Shown: positions 63,863 to 64,000 of the stretch, piece by piece | Numbering within the stretch: position 1 is the stretch's first letter | Layout: the number at the start of each line of letters is the position of its first letter | Origin: FEB-25 sp963726315 | GTDB taxonomy: Bacteria; Chloroflexota; Anaerolineae; Anaerolineales; UBA4823 | Assembly: GCA_963726315.1 (NCBI GenBank) | Contig: CAVSBZ010000004.1 | Span: 124,001-188,000, forward strand | DNA length: 64,000 nt | Direction: 5' to 3' | Notes under the pieces: model-generated | What the model saw: the letters and a program-made list of their open reading frames with translations, nothing else | Database searches by the model: none | What the model was told of the DNA's origin: nothing | Program-made: the position numbers and the translations under genes

Positions 63863-63955
63863 TATAATTCCCCCCGCTGACTAGACCACCCGGCGGCATG
63901 TGCTACCTGGTTGGAGACCTGCTAGAAGCAAATTTAATCACCTGGAGCAGATGTC
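63863..63955 (+). promoter_or_regulatory. -10 box and leader of the probable rpsO gene
   Basis: TATAAT at 63863-63868 lacks a good -35 partner. The following leader of about 80 bases is GC-rich and can fold, for example with CTAG and ACCA arms pairing with TGGT and CTAG. Ribosomal protein S15 represses its own mRNA through leader structures in several phyla, so autoregulation is possible here. Confidence 0.35.
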
Positions 63956-64000
63956 ATGGATAAGGACACAAAAGCAAAAACAATGGATACATTCGCCCGT
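63956..64000 (+). CDS. rpsO: Probable 30S ribosomal protein S15, 5' fragment
   Basis: Only 15 codons are inside the window: MDKDTKAKTMDTFAR. This fits the N-terminus of S15, which usually reads like L-x-K-x-T-K-x-x-I-x-x-F/Y. A GGAG lies about ten bases upstream of ATG 63956. The structured leader agrees with an S15 gene. The assignment rests on a short stretch. Confidence 0.5.
   Translation, partial: MDKDTKAKTMDTFAR

Larger units (their letters stand above)
62696..63955. other. Hairpin-rich noncoding interval
   Basis: About 1.26 kb without a convincing gene. It contains the promoter-like site and hairpin cluster at 62920-63052, a large stem at 63369-63405, an AT-rich inverted repeat (GAATTGTTT/AAACAATTC, 63597-63632), a 10-bp inverted repeat (63667-63676 with 63741-63750), three ATCTGTG repeats (63754-63782) and the leader of probable rpsO. 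In 62696-62919 and 63061-63368 I see nothing definite. Confidence 0.6.

Noticed and set aside
1..64000. Programmed frameshifting as a common explanation for the broken genes
   Set aside because: The sites share no slippery heptamer, no fixed direction and no common downstream structure. Both insertions and deletions occur, in unrelated genes.

Overview
The window looks like chromosome from an anaerobic bacterium of the Chloroflexota, most likely class Anaerolineae. This is an inference from gene content and order. The clues are a Tad pilus locus without an outer-membrane secretin, many GT87-type membrane glycosyltransferases, Thr/Pro-rich linkers in exported proteins, an H+-pumping pyrophosphatase, paired radical-SAM genes of the TIGR03960/TIGR03936 type, and an NAD-type selenocysteine formate dehydrogenase. 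No phage, transposase, integrase or CRISPR array was seen.

Layout. 0-5 kb: rpsF-ssb-rpsR, a membrane-anchored PpiC-type isomerase, folB, folE, hibernation factor hpf and comF. 5-13 kb (minus strand): a Tad/Flp pilus operon (tadC, tadB, tadA, cpaE, cpaB and two near-identical 50-residue pilins) behind a DegS-like sensor kinase. 13-26 kb: ten membrane or membrane-associated glycosyltransferase-type genes, several clearly tandem duplicates. 26-30 kb: a 1278-residue exported repeat protein. 30-38 kb: primary sigma factor, a Gld-type ABC exporter operon and hppA. 38-46 kb: a TPR protein with recurring PDWL motifs, ndk, the radical-SAM pair, a PrsW-like protease and tRNA-Arg(CCG). 46-58 kb (minus strand): two MFS transporters, a ferritin-like protein, a formate dehydrogenase module (fdhA with in-frame UGA and SECIS-like hairpin, NuoE-NuoF fusion fdhB, fdhD), an acetyltransferase, and a DHH-CBS-tRNA nucleotidyltransferase. 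58-64 kb: small protein, MazG-like protein, LOG protein, proS, a HEAT-like protein among palindromic repeats, a broken lipoprotein gene, about 1.3 kb of hairpin-rich noncoding DNA and the start of probable rpsO.

Two observations stand out. First, what looks like a split fdhA is one selenoprotein gene: the stop is UGA, the frame continues without shift, and a hairpin with a GGUCU loop follows at the spacing known from bacterial fdhF SECIS elements. Second, at least eight genes (ssb, tadC, two glycosyltransferases, the TIGR03960 radical-SAM gene, the ferritin-like gene, mazG and a lipoprotein) carry single-base frame disruptions, mostly in short runs of one base. Correcting one base each time restores a family-typical length or a recognisable continuation. 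This pattern fits indel errors in an assembly better than biology, so several apparent truncations and one apparent MazG-LOG fusion should not be taken at face value.

The most system-like and least explained region is 13-30 kb, where a duplicated set of polytopic glycosyltransferases sits between the pilus genes and a giant surface repeat protein. A role in decorating surface proteins, pili or a cell-envelope polymer is plausible but not shown by the sequence.
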